This document shows, piece after piece, positions 45,586-54,646 of a DNA stretch of 64,000 bases (its first letter is position 1; the number at the start of each line of letters is the position of its first letter). This DNA comes from Planctomycetota bacterium. GTDB lineage: Bacteria; Planctomycetota; UBA8108; JACQVS01. The position numbers and the translations under genes were made by a program. The DNA lies in the NCBI GenBank assembly GCA_028280485.1, contig JANQLS010000148.1, forward strand, positions 81,002 to 145,001. The letters are read 5' to 3'. The notes under the pieces were generated by a model. It was not told the origin of the DNA. It ran no database searches and saw only the letters and a list, made by a program, of their open reading frames with translations.

Positions 45586-46107
45586 ATGTCTACTCAATTG
45601 GCAAAAGTCATCCGAGAAGAAATCGCCCGCCTATCTAAAAAAGAAGTCCGATCGAATCTAACAAAACTAAAAGAACAAGTAGCCCATTTGCGCTCTGACA
45701 ATGCCAAATTAAAAAAAGAAGTAAAAAGCCTTCAAAAGGCTCTTCATTCCATCAATAAATCCCAACTCCAACAAACGAAGGCCAGCGAGAACTCATCGGG
45801 TCAGAAGGAGGGAACTCGCTTTTCTCCAACTTGGGTGAAATCCCATCGAAAACGCCTTGGGCTCTCGGCGTCGAGCTTTGGAAAGCTCTTGGGAGTCCAT
45901 CAGCTCACCGTCTACAAATGGGAAAACGGAGAAACAAAACCGAGAAGAAGCCAATTATCTCGCTTGGCAGAGGTTCGAGGCATCGGTAAAAAAGAAGCTC
46001 TCAAACGCCTCGCTGAACTAGGTGAAGATGCCCTTCCCAAAAGACGAGGTCGTCCGCCTAAGAACCAGAAAAAGAAGGCGACTCAAAGAAAAACTTCAAG
46101 CAAGTAA
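45586..46107 (+). CDS. XRE-type helix-turn-helix protein with coiled coil and AT-hook-like tail
   Basis: A 173-residue DNA-binding protein. Residues about 1-65 are a lysine-rich coiled coil (LTKLKEQVAHLRSDNAKLKK). Residues about 83-140 are a helix-turn-helix of the XRE class (RKRLGLSASSFGKLLGVHQL, then TVYKWENGETKP). The last 30 residues are basic and contain the AT-hook core GRP in KRRGRPPKNQKKK. The combination suggests a nucleoid-associated or broad regulator that dimerises through its coiled coil; targets are unknown. RBS AAGGAG precedes the ATG. Alone in its operon with a perfect terminator. Confidence 0.8.
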   Translation: MSTQLAKVIREEIARLSKKEVRSNLTKLKEQVAHLRSDNAKLKKEVKSLQKALHSINKSQLQQTKASENSSGQKEGTRFSPTWVKSHRKRLGLSASSFGKLLGVHQLTVYKWENGETKPRRSQLSRLAEVRGIGKKEALKRLAELGEDALPKRRGRPPKNQKKKATQRKTSSK

Positions 46108-46133
46108 TTAAAGCCCTACACACGACACCAAAT

Positions 46134-46170
46134 AAAAAAGAGGTGAAGCAAAGCTTCACCTCTTTTTTAA
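46134..46170 (+). terminator. terminator of the XRE gene
   Basis: AAAAAAGAGGTGAAGC and GCTTCACCTCTTTTTT pair perfectly around AAA. It can work in both directions between convergent genes. Confidence 0.95.
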
Positions 46171-46210
46171 TGCCATTATTCCAAAGTGAAAGCGCCCTTA
46201 GAAAGGGCAT

Positions 46211-46235
46211 AAACTAGCCCGAAGCGCTAGTTAAG
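46211..46235 (+). repeat. partial AGCGAGGG-type repeat
   Basis: AAACTAGCCCGAAGCGCTAG followed by TTAAG; the left half matches the copies at 2131 and 14193, but the AGCGAGGG end is missing. Confidence 0.5.
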
Positions 46236-46262
46236 ATGGAATAATAAAAAATTCGCAACCTT

Positions 46263-47654
46263 TTAACAAGGCCCCCAGAAGCAGTAATAAGTTTCCTTCT
46301 TCACCAAGCGCTCCACGTAAAGAGCTAACTCCCTGAAATGGTAATCTCCCCACATACAAGCTTCGCCTCGAGGAATCTTGGATCCCTCAGGCGTATAATC
46401 CCAATCGCGAGGTCGATGGTAGATCGAATGCAAAAGTAAGCCTTCGTGATTTGAGTCTAAACTTAAATAAGGTTCACTTAACAGAGTTTTAAATGTAGTC
46501 AGGCCCGCTTGATAATATCTACTGCCTAAAGTCTCTTCGCCATTAGCTCCAAGGTAAATCCCTAGACGGATCAAACCCTGTGCACTGATCGCAGCCGCTG
46601 AGCTATCGACGGGTTCATGATCGTTAAAGGGGTCTGCCGCTCGCTCTAAATAATTTCCTAGGTGGACCAAACCGGGAGCGCCAGTATCCCAATAAGGAAC
46701 ACCGTCAGCAGGAGTGTGGCGAATAAAGAACTCTGCGCTCGCCTTAGCTGCTTTGAGCATCATGTTTTCGATATCTTCTCGTCCACCGAATTCGCCCAAC
46801 TCCTCATCCGAAATTGACTTTAAAAATTCTAATTGTTCGGGGTATCCCAAGAGAACCCAGGCGAGCCCTCGGGTCCAAGTGCTAAATGGTGAATAACCCT
46901 GTTGAGTACTCGGGCAACGATAACGCCCATCGTTGACATTAAAAAGACTCTCATGAACGACCCGACCTAATGTCTCAGAAGTATCGTATTTATCTCGACC
47001 TTCGCCGTAATAAACATTGTACTCAGCGGTAGCCCGAGCATGATCGATGGCTCGACCCAAGAGGTTGAAACGTTCATCATTCTCCCCCATCAGGGCGTGA
47101 CCCAATGAATGAGACAACACCAATGCCCTCATCGAGCGAATGGTATCGCTAAATAATGACTGAGGTCCGTTGAAGGAATACACATACCCCCCGCCACCGT
47201 GAAGTCGCGACCATCGCGAAGCTTGAATCGCCCCGGTAATCTTTAATGCCAGCTCATAGAAATGAAGTTCGTCATCTTGTTGAGGAATTTTTCCTTCGAG
47301 CATCATTCTTCTCAGGTTTCCGTAAGTGCTCACGTTATTAAAGCCGTGATCGTGCACTCCGATATGAGAAACGTGTGAAGCCATCTCGGTGACGGTATTT
47401 TTCCTTCCGACCTCAAGAAATTCTTCGTTCTCAGTGGCATCGAACTGAAGTATGGCAGACCCGAATTGAAAGCCTTGAGTCCACTCCGTCCATCCTTGAG
47501 CTTGGTACTTCCCCTGAACCGTGAAGACGGGAGTTCCCGATCTCTGCTCCGTACTCTTTTCGATCGAACGGATTTTATAACCTGATACTTCCCATAGACG
47601 TTGAATATCACTGAGTAAATCTTTTGCTTCCAGATTAAAATCGATTTGAATCAT
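46263..47654 (-). CDS. glycoside hydrolase family 88-type unsaturated glucuronyl hydrolase
   Basis: A 463-residue cytoplasmic alpha/alpha-barrel enzyme resembling GH88, which removes unsaturated uronic acid from the end of oligosaccharides made by polysaccharide lyases. Landmarks are GYSPFSTWTRGLAWVLLGYP, GVPYWDTGAPG, DSSAAAISAQGLIRLG, LLLHSIYHRP and PRGEACMWGDYHFRELAL; the catalytic aspartates are expected in the HDHGF and DSSAA regions. There is no signal peptide, so oligosaccharides must be imported. Its ATG overlaps the stop of the flavin oxidoreductase gene in ATGA (47651-47654), which shows translational coupling. Confidence 0.83.
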   Translation of the reverse strand: MIQIDFNLEAKDLLSDIQRLWEVSGYKIRSIEKSTEQRSGTPVFTVQGKYQAQGWTEWTQGFQFGSAILQFDATENEEFLEVGRKNTVTEMASHVSHIGVHDHGFNNVSTYGNLRRMMLEGKIPQQDDELHFYELALKITGAIQASRWSRLHGGGGYVYSFNGPQSLFSDTIRSMRALVLSHSLGHALMGENDERFNLLGRAIDHARATAEYNVYYGEGRDKYDTSETLGRVVHESLFNVNDGRYRCPSTQQGYSPFSTWTRGLAWVLLGYPEQLEFLKSISDEELGEFGGREDIENMMLKAAKASAEFFIRHTPADGVPYWDTGAPGLVHLGNYLERAADPFNDHEPVDSSAAAISAQGLIRLGIYLGANGEETLGSRYYQAGLTTFKTLLSEPYLSLDSNHEGLLLHSIYHRPRDWDYTPEGSKIPRGEACMWGDYHFRELALYVERLVKKETYYCFWGPC

Positions 47655-49114
47655 TTGGATTGACCTTTTGCTGCCTTTAACTGCGTCATGGAGTCACTTT
47701 GTTTGTAGTAAGGATCTAATGGGAAGCATCCCGAGATGATTCCGTTTCGAGGAGCGGTCGTACAATCGCTAAAGGTACGGCAAATCTTTTTATTCTTTAG
47801 GGGCTGCCCTTGAACCACATCTCTGGGAAGATCTGGGTAGGAAAGAACTAAGCGTCCGAGCCCTACACTATCGACCCATCCCTTTCGAATCACCGCCTGG
47901 GCAACGTTAGGAATGTATTCTTGAAGGTAGGTATATCCTGTTCCAACTAAGAGCAAATTAGGAAATTGGTTCTTCAGTTCTTTAACGGCGTGAATTTGGC
48001 GAACAACTCCTACCAATGGATCTTCAGGAGGTTGGTATCCATCCGAAGGAGGATAGAGCGCCGGTCGTTGAATGTGAGGATTGTAGTAGGGGCTACCTGC
48101 CGATACGTTGACAAGCCTCACCTCTAAACTTTCTAAATGCTTCAACAATCGAATCGCGTCGGAAAGATCCACCTTAAATGGATCATCAGGATCAACTCCA
48201 AAGGCATATCTATAAGGAAGTGCACTTTGAATGTCCTCAGGGATACCGGGACCTAACTTTCCACCAGTAGCCTGACTGGCATCGGGAACGAATGGAGGCA
48301 TATCGAATGCACTGATCCGTACTCCGATTTCCAAGTTCTTTGTTTCGGCTCGGATCCCTTCAATAATCGATCGTAGAAATCGCGTACGATTTTCAAAACT
48401 TCCACCAAACTTCCCTTCTCGAGTGTGACCCGCCAAAATCTCATGGCCTAAATACCCATGACAAGATTTGATGTCGACGAAATCAAAGCCTGTCTTTTCC
48501 GCAAGAATTGCAGATTGAATGAAGGCCTGAATTAATTCTTCGAGATCATCATCGGTGAGGTAACGAGAATCTCCCTTGAATCGCCCATCGAGTAGGGGAT
48601 GCTTAAAAGCGACCCTGGGCTCGAGAAGATCTTTTCGGTAAGGTCGGCAAAACCTCCCCGAATGCGTTAGCTGTAAACCAACAAACAAATCATTCGTTTG
48701 CCCCATCGCTTCAGAGTGAGCATCGATCAATGTTTTCCGGAGATCTTCGATCTCTCGTTGGTTTTCTTTGATCGCCATCAATTGATTGGGATTGGCACGG
48801 CCATCCGGTCGAACGGCCATCGCTTCACCACCCCAAATCCATTTGGCCCCACTCAATCCAAAATGTCGCCACCGGCGAATCGTAGGCTCAGTAGGTTTAC
48901 CATCGGTCGTTCCATCCCAACCCTCCATCGGATGAATACAGAATCGATTACCGATTTTAAAATCTTTGTAGACGAGGGATTGAGCGAGGATCGACTCGTC
49001 ACCCGACTCCACTTCATCATCTACCGGTAGGTCAAGATTTAATTCCTTGAGGTAATCTCGAAAGGAATCCATCGATTTTAGAGTTGGGATACGCTTGAAA
49101 GCTTTGGGTGACAT
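47651..49114 (-). CDS. NADH:flavin oxidoreductase, old yellow enzyme family
   Basis: An FMN-dependent TIM-barrel oxidoreductase of about 487 residues. Evidence: FCIHPMEGWDGTTDGKP (the active-site loop), GLQLTHSGRFCRP, DFVDIKSCHGYLGHEILAGH (His-x-x-Tyr-x-x-x pattern), the NRTRFLRSIIEGIRAE helix and the FMN phosphate site in VGTGYTY and DSVGLGRLVLSYPDLP. Members reduce activated double bonds. The C-terminus is Cys-containing (ICRTFSDCTTAPRNGIISGC) but without the second NAD/FAD domain of the long 2,4-dienoyl-CoA reductases. Start: ATG at 49114 is chosen because relatives begin near FKRIPTL; a TTG 19 codons upstream and an ATG at 49072 are alternatives, and none has a clear ribosome site. Coupled to the GH88 gene, which suggests a sugar-derived enone substrate. 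Confidence 0.83.
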   Translation of the reverse strand: MSPKAFKRIPTLKSMDSFRDYLKELNLDLPVDDEVESGDESILAQSLVYKDFKIGNRFCIHPMEGWDGTTDGKPTEPTIRRWRHFGLSGAKWIWGGEAMAVRPDGRANPNQLMAIKENQREIEDLRKTLIDAHSEAMGQTNDLFVGLQLTHSGRFCRPYRKDLLEPRVAFKHPLLDGRFKGDSRYLTDDDLEELIQAFIQSAILAEKTGFDFVDIKSCHGYLGHEILAGHTREGKFGGSFENRTRFLRSIIEGIRAETKNLEIGVRISAFDMPPFVPDASQATGGKLGPGIPEDIQSALPYRYAFGVDPDDPFKVDLSDAIRLLKHLESLEVRLVNVSAGSPYYNPHIQRPALYPPSDGYQPPEDPLVGVVRQIHAVKELKNQFPNLLLVGTGYTYLQEYIPNVAQAVIRKGWVDSVGLGRLVLSYPDLPRDVVQGQPLKNKKICRTFSDCTTAPRNGIISGCFPLDPYYKQSDSMTQLKAAKGQSK

Positions 49115-49299
49115 ATGTGACAAGAAGAAGGCAGAGTAAATTTTGTTGGGATCAAATTCAACTTCGAGCAAGTTCAGAATCAGAGGAATATAACCTAATT
49201 TCCTCTTAGAATCTTCGATGGAATCATTAAAATATGACCCTCACTTTTCGATGAGACTCAAGGATACCATCGACCGTTTTCTATTCTCTAGGAGGATTC

Positions 49300-49668
49300 A
49301 TGCCGAGACATATCGAAGACCCCACCGTCATTGAAGCTCAGGGGAACAAACCTAAACTGATTGAAGAATTTTTTGGGAGAGTCAATTCTAAAACCGAAAG
49401 TGTGAGTATCGCTAAGATGACCAGCCCTGAAGGTTGGGTTGAACCCGGGCAAACTCCAGAGTTCGATGAGTACACTCTCGTTCTTAGGGGCGAACTTCAT
49501 GTTGAAACGAAAGACGGAAATACGATCATCGTCAAAGAAGGTCAAGCGATAGAAACAGAAGCAGGATCTTGGATTCGCTACAGCACTCCGACTCAGGGCG
49601 GAGCCCAGTACATCGCCGTTTGTCTTCCAGCATTTTCTCCTGACACCGTCCATCGAGATGACGACTAG
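49300..49668 (+). CDS. single-domain cupin protein
   Basis: A 122-residue cytoplasmic beta-barrel protein. The cupin core is PEFDEYTLVLRGELHVETKD with VKEGQAIETEAGSWIRYSTP. The usual HxH metal ligands are replaced (EFDEY), with Glu possibly serving, so metal binding is uncertain. Similar small cupins act in sugar and polyamine metabolism or bind effectors. AGGAGG lies seven bases before the ATG. It is divergent from the flavin oxidoreductase and convergent with the M50 protease gene, with only seven bases between stops. Confidence 0.8.
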   Translation: MPRHIEDPTVIEAQGNKPKLIEEFFGRVNSKTESVSIAKMTSPEGWVEPGQTPEFDEYTLVLRGELHVETKDGNTIIVKEGQAIETEAGSWIRYSTPTQGGAQYIAVCLPAFSPDTVHRDDD

Positions 49669-49675
49669 GGGCGTC

Positions 49676-50401
49676 TCAATCTCCTTGCCACCCGGGATCT
49701 TCCAGTGGCTCACCTCGCACGAGCCTATTGAGTTTCTCTTCCTCTTCTTCACTGATTTGAAGGCGACTCACATCTCCAAATAAGCTGTAAATGATCCCCA
49801 AGCCATCATTATAAGCTTTGTGCCCCTCCATATCGGCAGGGAAGGGAATGAGGGTGACCAGGCTACCGAGAAATCCTACGGCCGCTAAGGACTGGATAAA
49901 AATCTTACCGAAGTCCTCTGAGCGCTCAGTTAATCCTTCCCAGCCAAGTACGTAGAGAGGAATAATTAATGCAGCGAGATGCACTGCGGGGCCAGCAAAG
50001 TAGACACTAGCACTTTTAAAACGGATCCAATTCTCATTCACCGGCCGCGCCATGACAAATCCTTCGAGAGGGAAGGCTCGAATTTGAATGGGCATATTGA
50101 AAAGTTTAAACTTCGCTAAGACCTGACCAAATCCAAGAACTAAGCCTAAAACTCTCCAACCAAAAATTTTGGCGCAGAGAGCATGCCCCAGCTCATGAAG
50201 AATGAGTAAAAGGATCCAACTTAGGAAGAAAAAGAGGACACCCATCTTCCCGGGTGAATAATTCCAAAAGATTTCTCCGAGAAAAAGAAGAGCGATCACC
50301 AAGACCGACCAAAATATAATTTGGCGATTGGTTTTATCCTCCTTCATTTTATTTTTTGGAGAAGAATCGGAATCATCATCGTAGAGCCCTCTTTGTGCCA
50401 T
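49676..50401 (-). CDS. M50-family membrane metalloprotease
   Basis: A 241-residue integral membrane protein with the zinc motif HELGH (69-73) at the end of a hydrophobic helix (GVLFFFLSWILLLILHELGH) and at least four other membrane segments. The third ligand is expected in the LIPFPADMEGHKAYNDG stretch, which corresponds to the LxPxxxxDG motif of site-2 proteases. There is no PDZ domain, as in short M50 peptidases. Family members cleave membrane-bound regulators or process exported peptides. The N-terminus is hydrophilic (DDDSDSSPKNK). No partner is obvious nearby. Confidence 0.82.
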   Translation of the reverse strand: MAQRGLYDDDSDSSPKNKMKEDKTNRQIIFWSVLVIALLFLGEIFWNYSPGKMGVLFFFLSWILLLILHELGHALCAKIFGWRVLGLVLGFGQVLAKFKLFNMPIQIRAFPLEGFVMARPVNENWIRFKSASVYFAGPAVHLAALIIPLYVLGWEGLTERSEDFGKIFIQSLAAVGFLGSLVTLIPFPADMEGHKAYNDGLGIIYSLFGDVSRLQISEEEEEKLNRLVRGEPLEDPGWQGD

Positions 50402-50560
50402 TCGTTCACATCCTTCATAAAGCCATTATTAGAGAAGCCAAACGGATCAGTAGAATAGAATATCGTAGACAAAAACGCTAAGATGAATCCTAGGGAACGC
50501 CCCTTCATTAGTTTAATTTATACATTCCGAAATCTAAATCTAACACCTCCATCAACCCCA

Positions 50561-52354
50561 ATGAGATTTTTTTATTCACAGCTCCAAGTTATCTTATCAG
50601 CTGTGATCCTACTAGGTTTTCAAAGCGCTACCGGTCGAGGCGAAGACCCTTCAAATCCCTTTCGCCCCATCGGCTTGGCGGTGAGCCCAGAAATGATCCA
50701 TGTTGCCAGCCGAGATCAAGGTCGCATCGTCACTTTGAATTCAAATTCAGGGAAGATGATCTCGGAGTTCCGTCTCAAGGGCAGAATTCACGCCTTTATC
50801 CGCAGCTCCATCACCGGCCAATTTGGACTCAGCGCGACTGAAGAATCTAAGTTCTACCTCTTAACTCCAAATGAAAAGGGATTAAGTGTTCATCATAGAA
50901 TAGATCTCAGCTGCCGCCCTTATGAATTAGCTTTTACAAATGACGGCTTAACGCTGGCGATCTCCCACCGCTGGGCTCATCGAGTCTCTTTTTTTTCGAG
51001 AACTGATCATCAATCTCACTTTAAGCAACGGAATCATATCGATCTTCCTTTTCCCACCGGCTTACTTACTTTTTACTCTGAAGGAAAAAAATGCATTGTC
51101 GCCGATGCCTTCGGAGGCCACCTGGCAGTTATAGACTGCGAGAAGGCTTCTATCTTGAATATCAAAAAGATCGAAGGACACAACATACGAAGTCTGTCCG
51201 TCAGCAAAAAAGAGCCGACGATCCTCCTCAGCCATCAAACTCTCAATGAGAAGATCCCCACAACTCGAGAACGAGTCTTCTGGGGAACATTGATGGGAAA
51301 TATACTGAGAACGATCAAAATCGATCACCTCGAGGAAGGCACTTTAGATCCTGAGAAACTCCAGTCCAGAAGATTTGAAGAAGTGCATCATTGGAGTTTG
51401 GTGCCCTTAGGAGATCCCGGTAAAGCTGCGGGCGATCCTGGCCAAATGGTGCAAGCCTCATCGGGTGAACTCTTCATCGCATTGACGGGAGTGGGAGAAT
51501 TGGGTTGGCTAAAAAACAGAGTGGCTCCCATGGAACGATTCCCTACGGGCTTGGGAAGCTCAGCTTTACACTGGGAATCAGAAACTCGCACCCTCTACAC
51601 GACGAACACATTTGACGACTCGATCAGTATCCTCAAATTTGGAATAAAAAAGTCGAATCGTAAAATTCACCTCCCTCAGCCTAAGAAGGTGAACGCTAGT
51701 GATCGTGGAGAAGCCATATTCAATGATGCTCGACTCTCCTTAGACTCTTGGTACAGCTGCGCTAGTTGCCATCCAGATGGTTATTCAGTAGGTCTTTTAA
51801 ATGATAATTTAGATGACGGCTCCTTCGACACTCCCAAAAAGATCCAACGCTTGGGAGGCCTCTCTGAAACGGCACCTTATTCTTGGTTGGGAAAAGAAAA
51901 GAAGTTGGAAGATCAGATCGTTCGTTCAATCTCATCAACATTAAGAAATCCTAAACCACCGACAAAAACGGTCATCAATGACTTATCAGCTTACTTAAAA
52001 AGCCTTCAAGCTCCTCCTTCCCTCCTTGAAGCGCGTGGTCTTCTTAAGAATCCTCAAATTAAAAAAGGAGTAGCGGAGGGGAAGAGAATTTTTCAAAAGC
52101 ATTCCTGCGACCGTTGTCACCGTGAACCTCATTATACGAATCCGGAATTGGAACTCACCAACAGTCGAGATGAATCGGGACAGAGAAAGTTCAACCCGCC
52201 CGCACTCACCGGAGTGAGTCATGCGATGGGATTCCTACACGACAATCGGGCCAAAACTCTAAGAGAATTATTTCAAACGCATCGACATCCTCATGGTGAC
52301 GCTATTCCCGATGACGAGTTGGATAAACTAATTCTCTTTTTGAAGAGCCTTTAA
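50561..52354 (+). CDS. exported dihaem cytochrome with propeller domain (cytochrome c peroxidase/MauG-like)
   Basis: A periplasmic protein of about 597 residues. The N-terminal 370 residues form a propeller-like repeat region (IGLAVSPEMIHVASRDQGRI, LAFTNDGLTLAISHRWAHRV, TNTFDDSISILKFG). Two c-type haem sites follow: WYSCASCHPDGYSVG and HSCDRCHREPHYTN, in a MauG/dihaem peroxidase-like domain with FNPPALTGVSHAMGFLHDNR near the end. Family enzymes reduce peroxide or oxidise protein side chains. The start is uncertain: ATG at 50561 gives a good signal peptide (MRFFYSQLQVILSAVILLGF), ATG at 50483 adds 26 residues; neither has a clear ribosome site. Divergent from the protease gene. Confidence 0.8.
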   Translation: MRFFYSQLQVILSAVILLGFQSATGRGEDPSNPFRPIGLAVSPEMIHVASRDQGRIVTLNSNSGKMISEFRLKGRIHAFIRSSITGQFGLSATEESKFYLLTPNEKGLSVHHRIDLSCRPYELAFTNDGLTLAISHRWAHRVSFFSRTDHQSHFKQRNHIDLPFPTGLLTFYSEGKKCIVADAFGGHLAVIDCEKASILNIKKIEGHNIRSLSVSKKEPTILLSHQTLNEKIPTTRERVFWGTLMGNILRTIKIDHLEEGTLDPEKLQSRRFEEVHHWSLVPLGDPGKAAGDPGQMVQASSGELFIALTGVGELGWLKNRVAPMERFPTGLGSSALHWESETRTLYTTNTFDDSISILKFGIKKSNRKIHLPQPKKVNASDRGEAIFNDARLSLDSWYSCASCHPDGYSVGLLNDNLDDGSFDTPKKIQRLGGLSETAPYSWLGKEKKLEDQIVRSISSTLRNPKPPTKTVINDLSAYLKSLQAPPSLLEARGLLKNPQIKKGVAEGKRIFQKHSCDRCHREPHYTNPELELTNSRDESGQRKFNPPALTGVSHAMGFLHDNRAKTLRELFQTHRHPHGDAIPDDELDKLILFLKSL

Positions 52355-52572
52355 ACTTAATCGAGGCCTAGGTCCATCCAGCTGATCTGAATTTCGCTTT
52401 AAAATCTGAGGACGAACTCGCCCGAATCGCTAGTTAATGAATGGCTGAATAAATCAAATCTACAAATAGTGGCTGCAATTTCGATTCATCCTAGTGTCTC
52501 AGAGCCCACCTCACGGGCGTAAATTTTGCACGAGTTTCCTAGCGCAAACACCACTCGGCAAGGGAAGGACCT

Positions 52573-53013
52573 ATGAACAGTAGAAACTCGGGCTTCACAT
52601 TGATAGAGATCATGATCGTGATCGCCGTGATCGCGATCATTTCGGTCATCGCGTTTCCTTCCATCCTCAATGCTAAAAAATCAGGGAATGAGGCCTCAGC
52701 TCAGGGATCGATGCGTGCCCTAACGGCCAACTTGCAACAATTTCGAAACCGGTTTTCGACCTTCCCGGCAACCCTGCCAGAAGTTCAGACTTTCGGCTTT
52801 GTCGAAGGTTTCATCGTAAACGGAAGCCTTTTAGAAAAAAGCGGTTACAGCTTTTCCTATGCTCGTCAAAGCCGAGAAACTTGGACTCTCAATGCCAATC
52901 CCTTGCTACCCGGTAGATCCGGAGACCGAACCTTTTTCGTCGACACTTCGGCTGTCCTGAGATATGAAAATGACGGCTCCCCTGCCTCCATCTCAAGCCC
53001 CCCACTTGAGTAA
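52573..53013 (+). CDS. type II secretion/type IV pilin-like pseudopilin
   Basis: A 146-residue protein with the prepilin signature SGFTLIEIMIVIAVIAIISV: cleavage after Gly7, Phe at +1, Glu at +5, then a hydrophobic helix. The globular part is short, with AQGSMRALTANLQQFRNRFS, similar to planctomycete type II secretion G-like proteins. A prepilin peptidase elsewhere would process it. The ribosome site AAGGA is followed by a short spacer. It is a lone gene, with a terminator 55 bases downstream, so it may form a minor pilin or an independent filament. Confidence 0.88.
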   Translation: MNSRNSGFTLIEIMIVIAVIAIISVIAFPSILNAKKSGNEASAQGSMRALTANLQQFRNRFSTFPATLPEVQTFGFVEGFIVNGSLLEKSGYSFSYARQSRETWTLNANPLLPGRSGDRTFFVDTSAVLRYENDGSPASISSPPLE

Positions 53014-53063
53014 GCCATACGACTCAATCCGTAATAGAATTCCCTTCATATTCACCCAGACAC

Positions 53064-53101
53064 GAAAAAAACCCCATGGAGATTACTCCTGGGGCTTTTT
53101 C
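53064..53101. terminator. terminator of the pseudopilin gene
   Basis: CCCCATGGAG-ATTA-CTCCTGGGG with A run before and T run after; usable in both directions. Confidence 0.85.
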
Positions 53102-53291
53102 TTTGTTCTCAACTTCATCTATGTCATGTGACCTATAGGGGAACGACAAAGTTTGTCGATTCCGTCCAGAAACAAGCTGAACATATCACTTTTTGACGCT
53201 TTTTCCGCGCAAAGTAGCTCACGACATCGAAGGAGAAACTTTATATCAATTAAAATCTAATCAAACTCACCTTCAGTTCAAGGAGAGATCA

Positions 53292-53513
53292 TTAGCGGCG
53301 TCGACGCGTAGCCATGCGCTCTTTTTTACGAGCTAGTTTTTTGGCTGCACGGACAGCTTCTTTTTTCTCCCGGCGCTTACGATCAGAAGGTTTTTCATAA
53401 AACCGACGGCTTTTGACTTCGCGAAAGATACCTTCCTTTGCACAAATTCTTTTGAAGCGACGGAGAAGCATTTCTGGGTGCTCTCCAGGGCGACTGGATA
53501 CTTTGATAGACAA
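53292..53513 (-). CDS. rpsU: small ribosomal subunit protein bS21
   Basis: A 73-residue, very basic protein matching bS21: MSIKVSSRPGEHPEMLLRRF, KRICAKEGIFREVKSRRFYE, KPSDRKRREKKEAVRAAKK. bS21 binds the 30S platform near the anti-Shine-Dalgarno end of 16S rRNA and helps initiation. The start is TTG (53511-53513), eight bases after AAGGA. Alone in its operon. The length is normal for the family. Confidence 0.95.
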   Translation of the reverse strand: MSIKVSSRPGEHPEMLLRRFKRICAKEGIFREVKSRRFYEKPSDRKRREKKEAVRAAKKLARKKERMATRRRR

Positions 53514-54016
53514 GTGTTCGTTCCTTTCTCTCAGGTCTTAGGGAGCACCAGCCCGTAAGTCCTAAGAAGATACAAATAAAAGAGTTAACCTACGCCAACT
53601 CCAATGCAAAACTCGGTAACTGCACCGAAGATTGAGCAAGGAAAAGGCGTCTATGGGTCACGTTTTTGAAGAGATCGTTCCAGTGTGCTTGGAGGTCGAA
53701 GACCCCTATATTTGAAGCACTAACCGAACCCCTACTGACGCGTTAAGCGAATGTAAATAGGGCCCAAATAAAACACTTCGAGCTGAAACGAGCCGGGTAT
53801 TTTACTCTCAAGCCCTCGGGGAGTAAAGAACTCTATTTTGATAATAGTCAGGGAATTGATGCCCCCAAAATCAGGTTGGAACCCCCTTCTCATCGGCTAT
53901 TTTTGCCGGAATTCTTACTTTTATTTCGAACTCTGATCGGTCAAACTCGGCCCGCTTTCAGATCCAGTCCTCAGTGTCGATTCAGATATTTCTGACCTAA
54001 ACTTCAAGATCACCCC
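53514..54016. other. 500-base gap between bS21 and DUF4287 genes
   Basis: It holds the leader and promoter region of rpsU on the minus strand and that of the DUF4287 gene on the plus strand. I see no conserved repeat, RNA gene or reading frame with a ribosome site. Confidence 0.5.
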
Positions 54017-54646
54017 ATGGCAAAGAAAAAGTCCCCTCTCTACAGCCCCCACCCCGGTCTTGAGTACATGAAAGCCGTCATCGAAAATCTCAAAGACCGA
54101 ACCGGGAAGAGTATGACTCAATGGGCCAAGGTCGTTAAAAAGGATGGCCCCACCACGGCTAAAGACCAAAGAGCTTGGCTGAAAAAGGAATTCGGCCTGG
54201 GCGGCACGACCGTTATGGCGATCACAGAAAACATCGCCGGAAAACACGCTTGGCTCAAAAACCCAACTGAGTATTCCAAAGAAGCCGAAAAAATGGTCGA
54301 TGCTATGTACGGTGGAAAAAAGGCTCATCTCCGACCGCTCTACGATCAACTCTTAAAGTTAGCCTTAGCTCTCGGTAACGACGTTCGAGTGAGCCCCTGT
54401 AAAACCATCGTCCCCCTTTATCGAAAACACGTTTTTGCTGAGATCAAACCCGCAACTCAGAAACGGATTGACCTAAGCTTTGCTTTGAAGGCATCGAAAA
54501 AGAAAATCCCCAAAAGTTTCATCGATACCGGTGGTTTGGAAAAAGGCAACCGGCTCACGCATCGCATCGAGATTACTGAAGAGAAAGATATCAACAGTCT
54601 TGTCGAGAACTGGCTGGCGTATGCGTATGAGTTGGATGCAGGGTAG
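54017..54646 (+). CDS. DUF4287 plus DUF5655 domain protein
   Basis: A 209-residue cytoplasmic protein. The N-terminal part (MKAVIENLKDRTGKSMTQWA, KVVKKDGPTTAKDQRAWLKK, EFGLGGTTVMAI) is the DUF4287 helical domain; the second half (LRPLYDQLLKLALALGNDVR, VSPCKTIVPLYRKHVFAEIK, ITEEKDINSLVENWLAYAYE) is the DUF5655 domain. The two often occur together on one chain; their role is unknown. The stop TAG is part of a palindromic repeat (GGTAGTAGG), so the natural C-terminus may have been changed, though the domain looks complete. Confidence 0.87.
   Translation: MAKKKSPLYSPHPGLEYMKAVIENLKDRTGKSMTQWAKVVKKDGPTTAKDQRAWLKKEFGLGGTTVMAITENIAGKHAWLKNPTEYSKEAEKMVDAMYGGKKAHLRPLYDQLLKLALALGNDVRVSPCKTIVPLYRKHVFAEIKPATQKRIDLSFALKASKKKIPKSFIDTGGLEKGNRLTHRIEITEEKDINSLVENWLAYAYELDAG

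Noticed and set aside
52414..52437. Another AGCGAGGG-type repeat (CTCGCCCGAATCGCTAGTTAA)
   Set aside because: Too degraded to count as a copy; only about half of the consensus remains.
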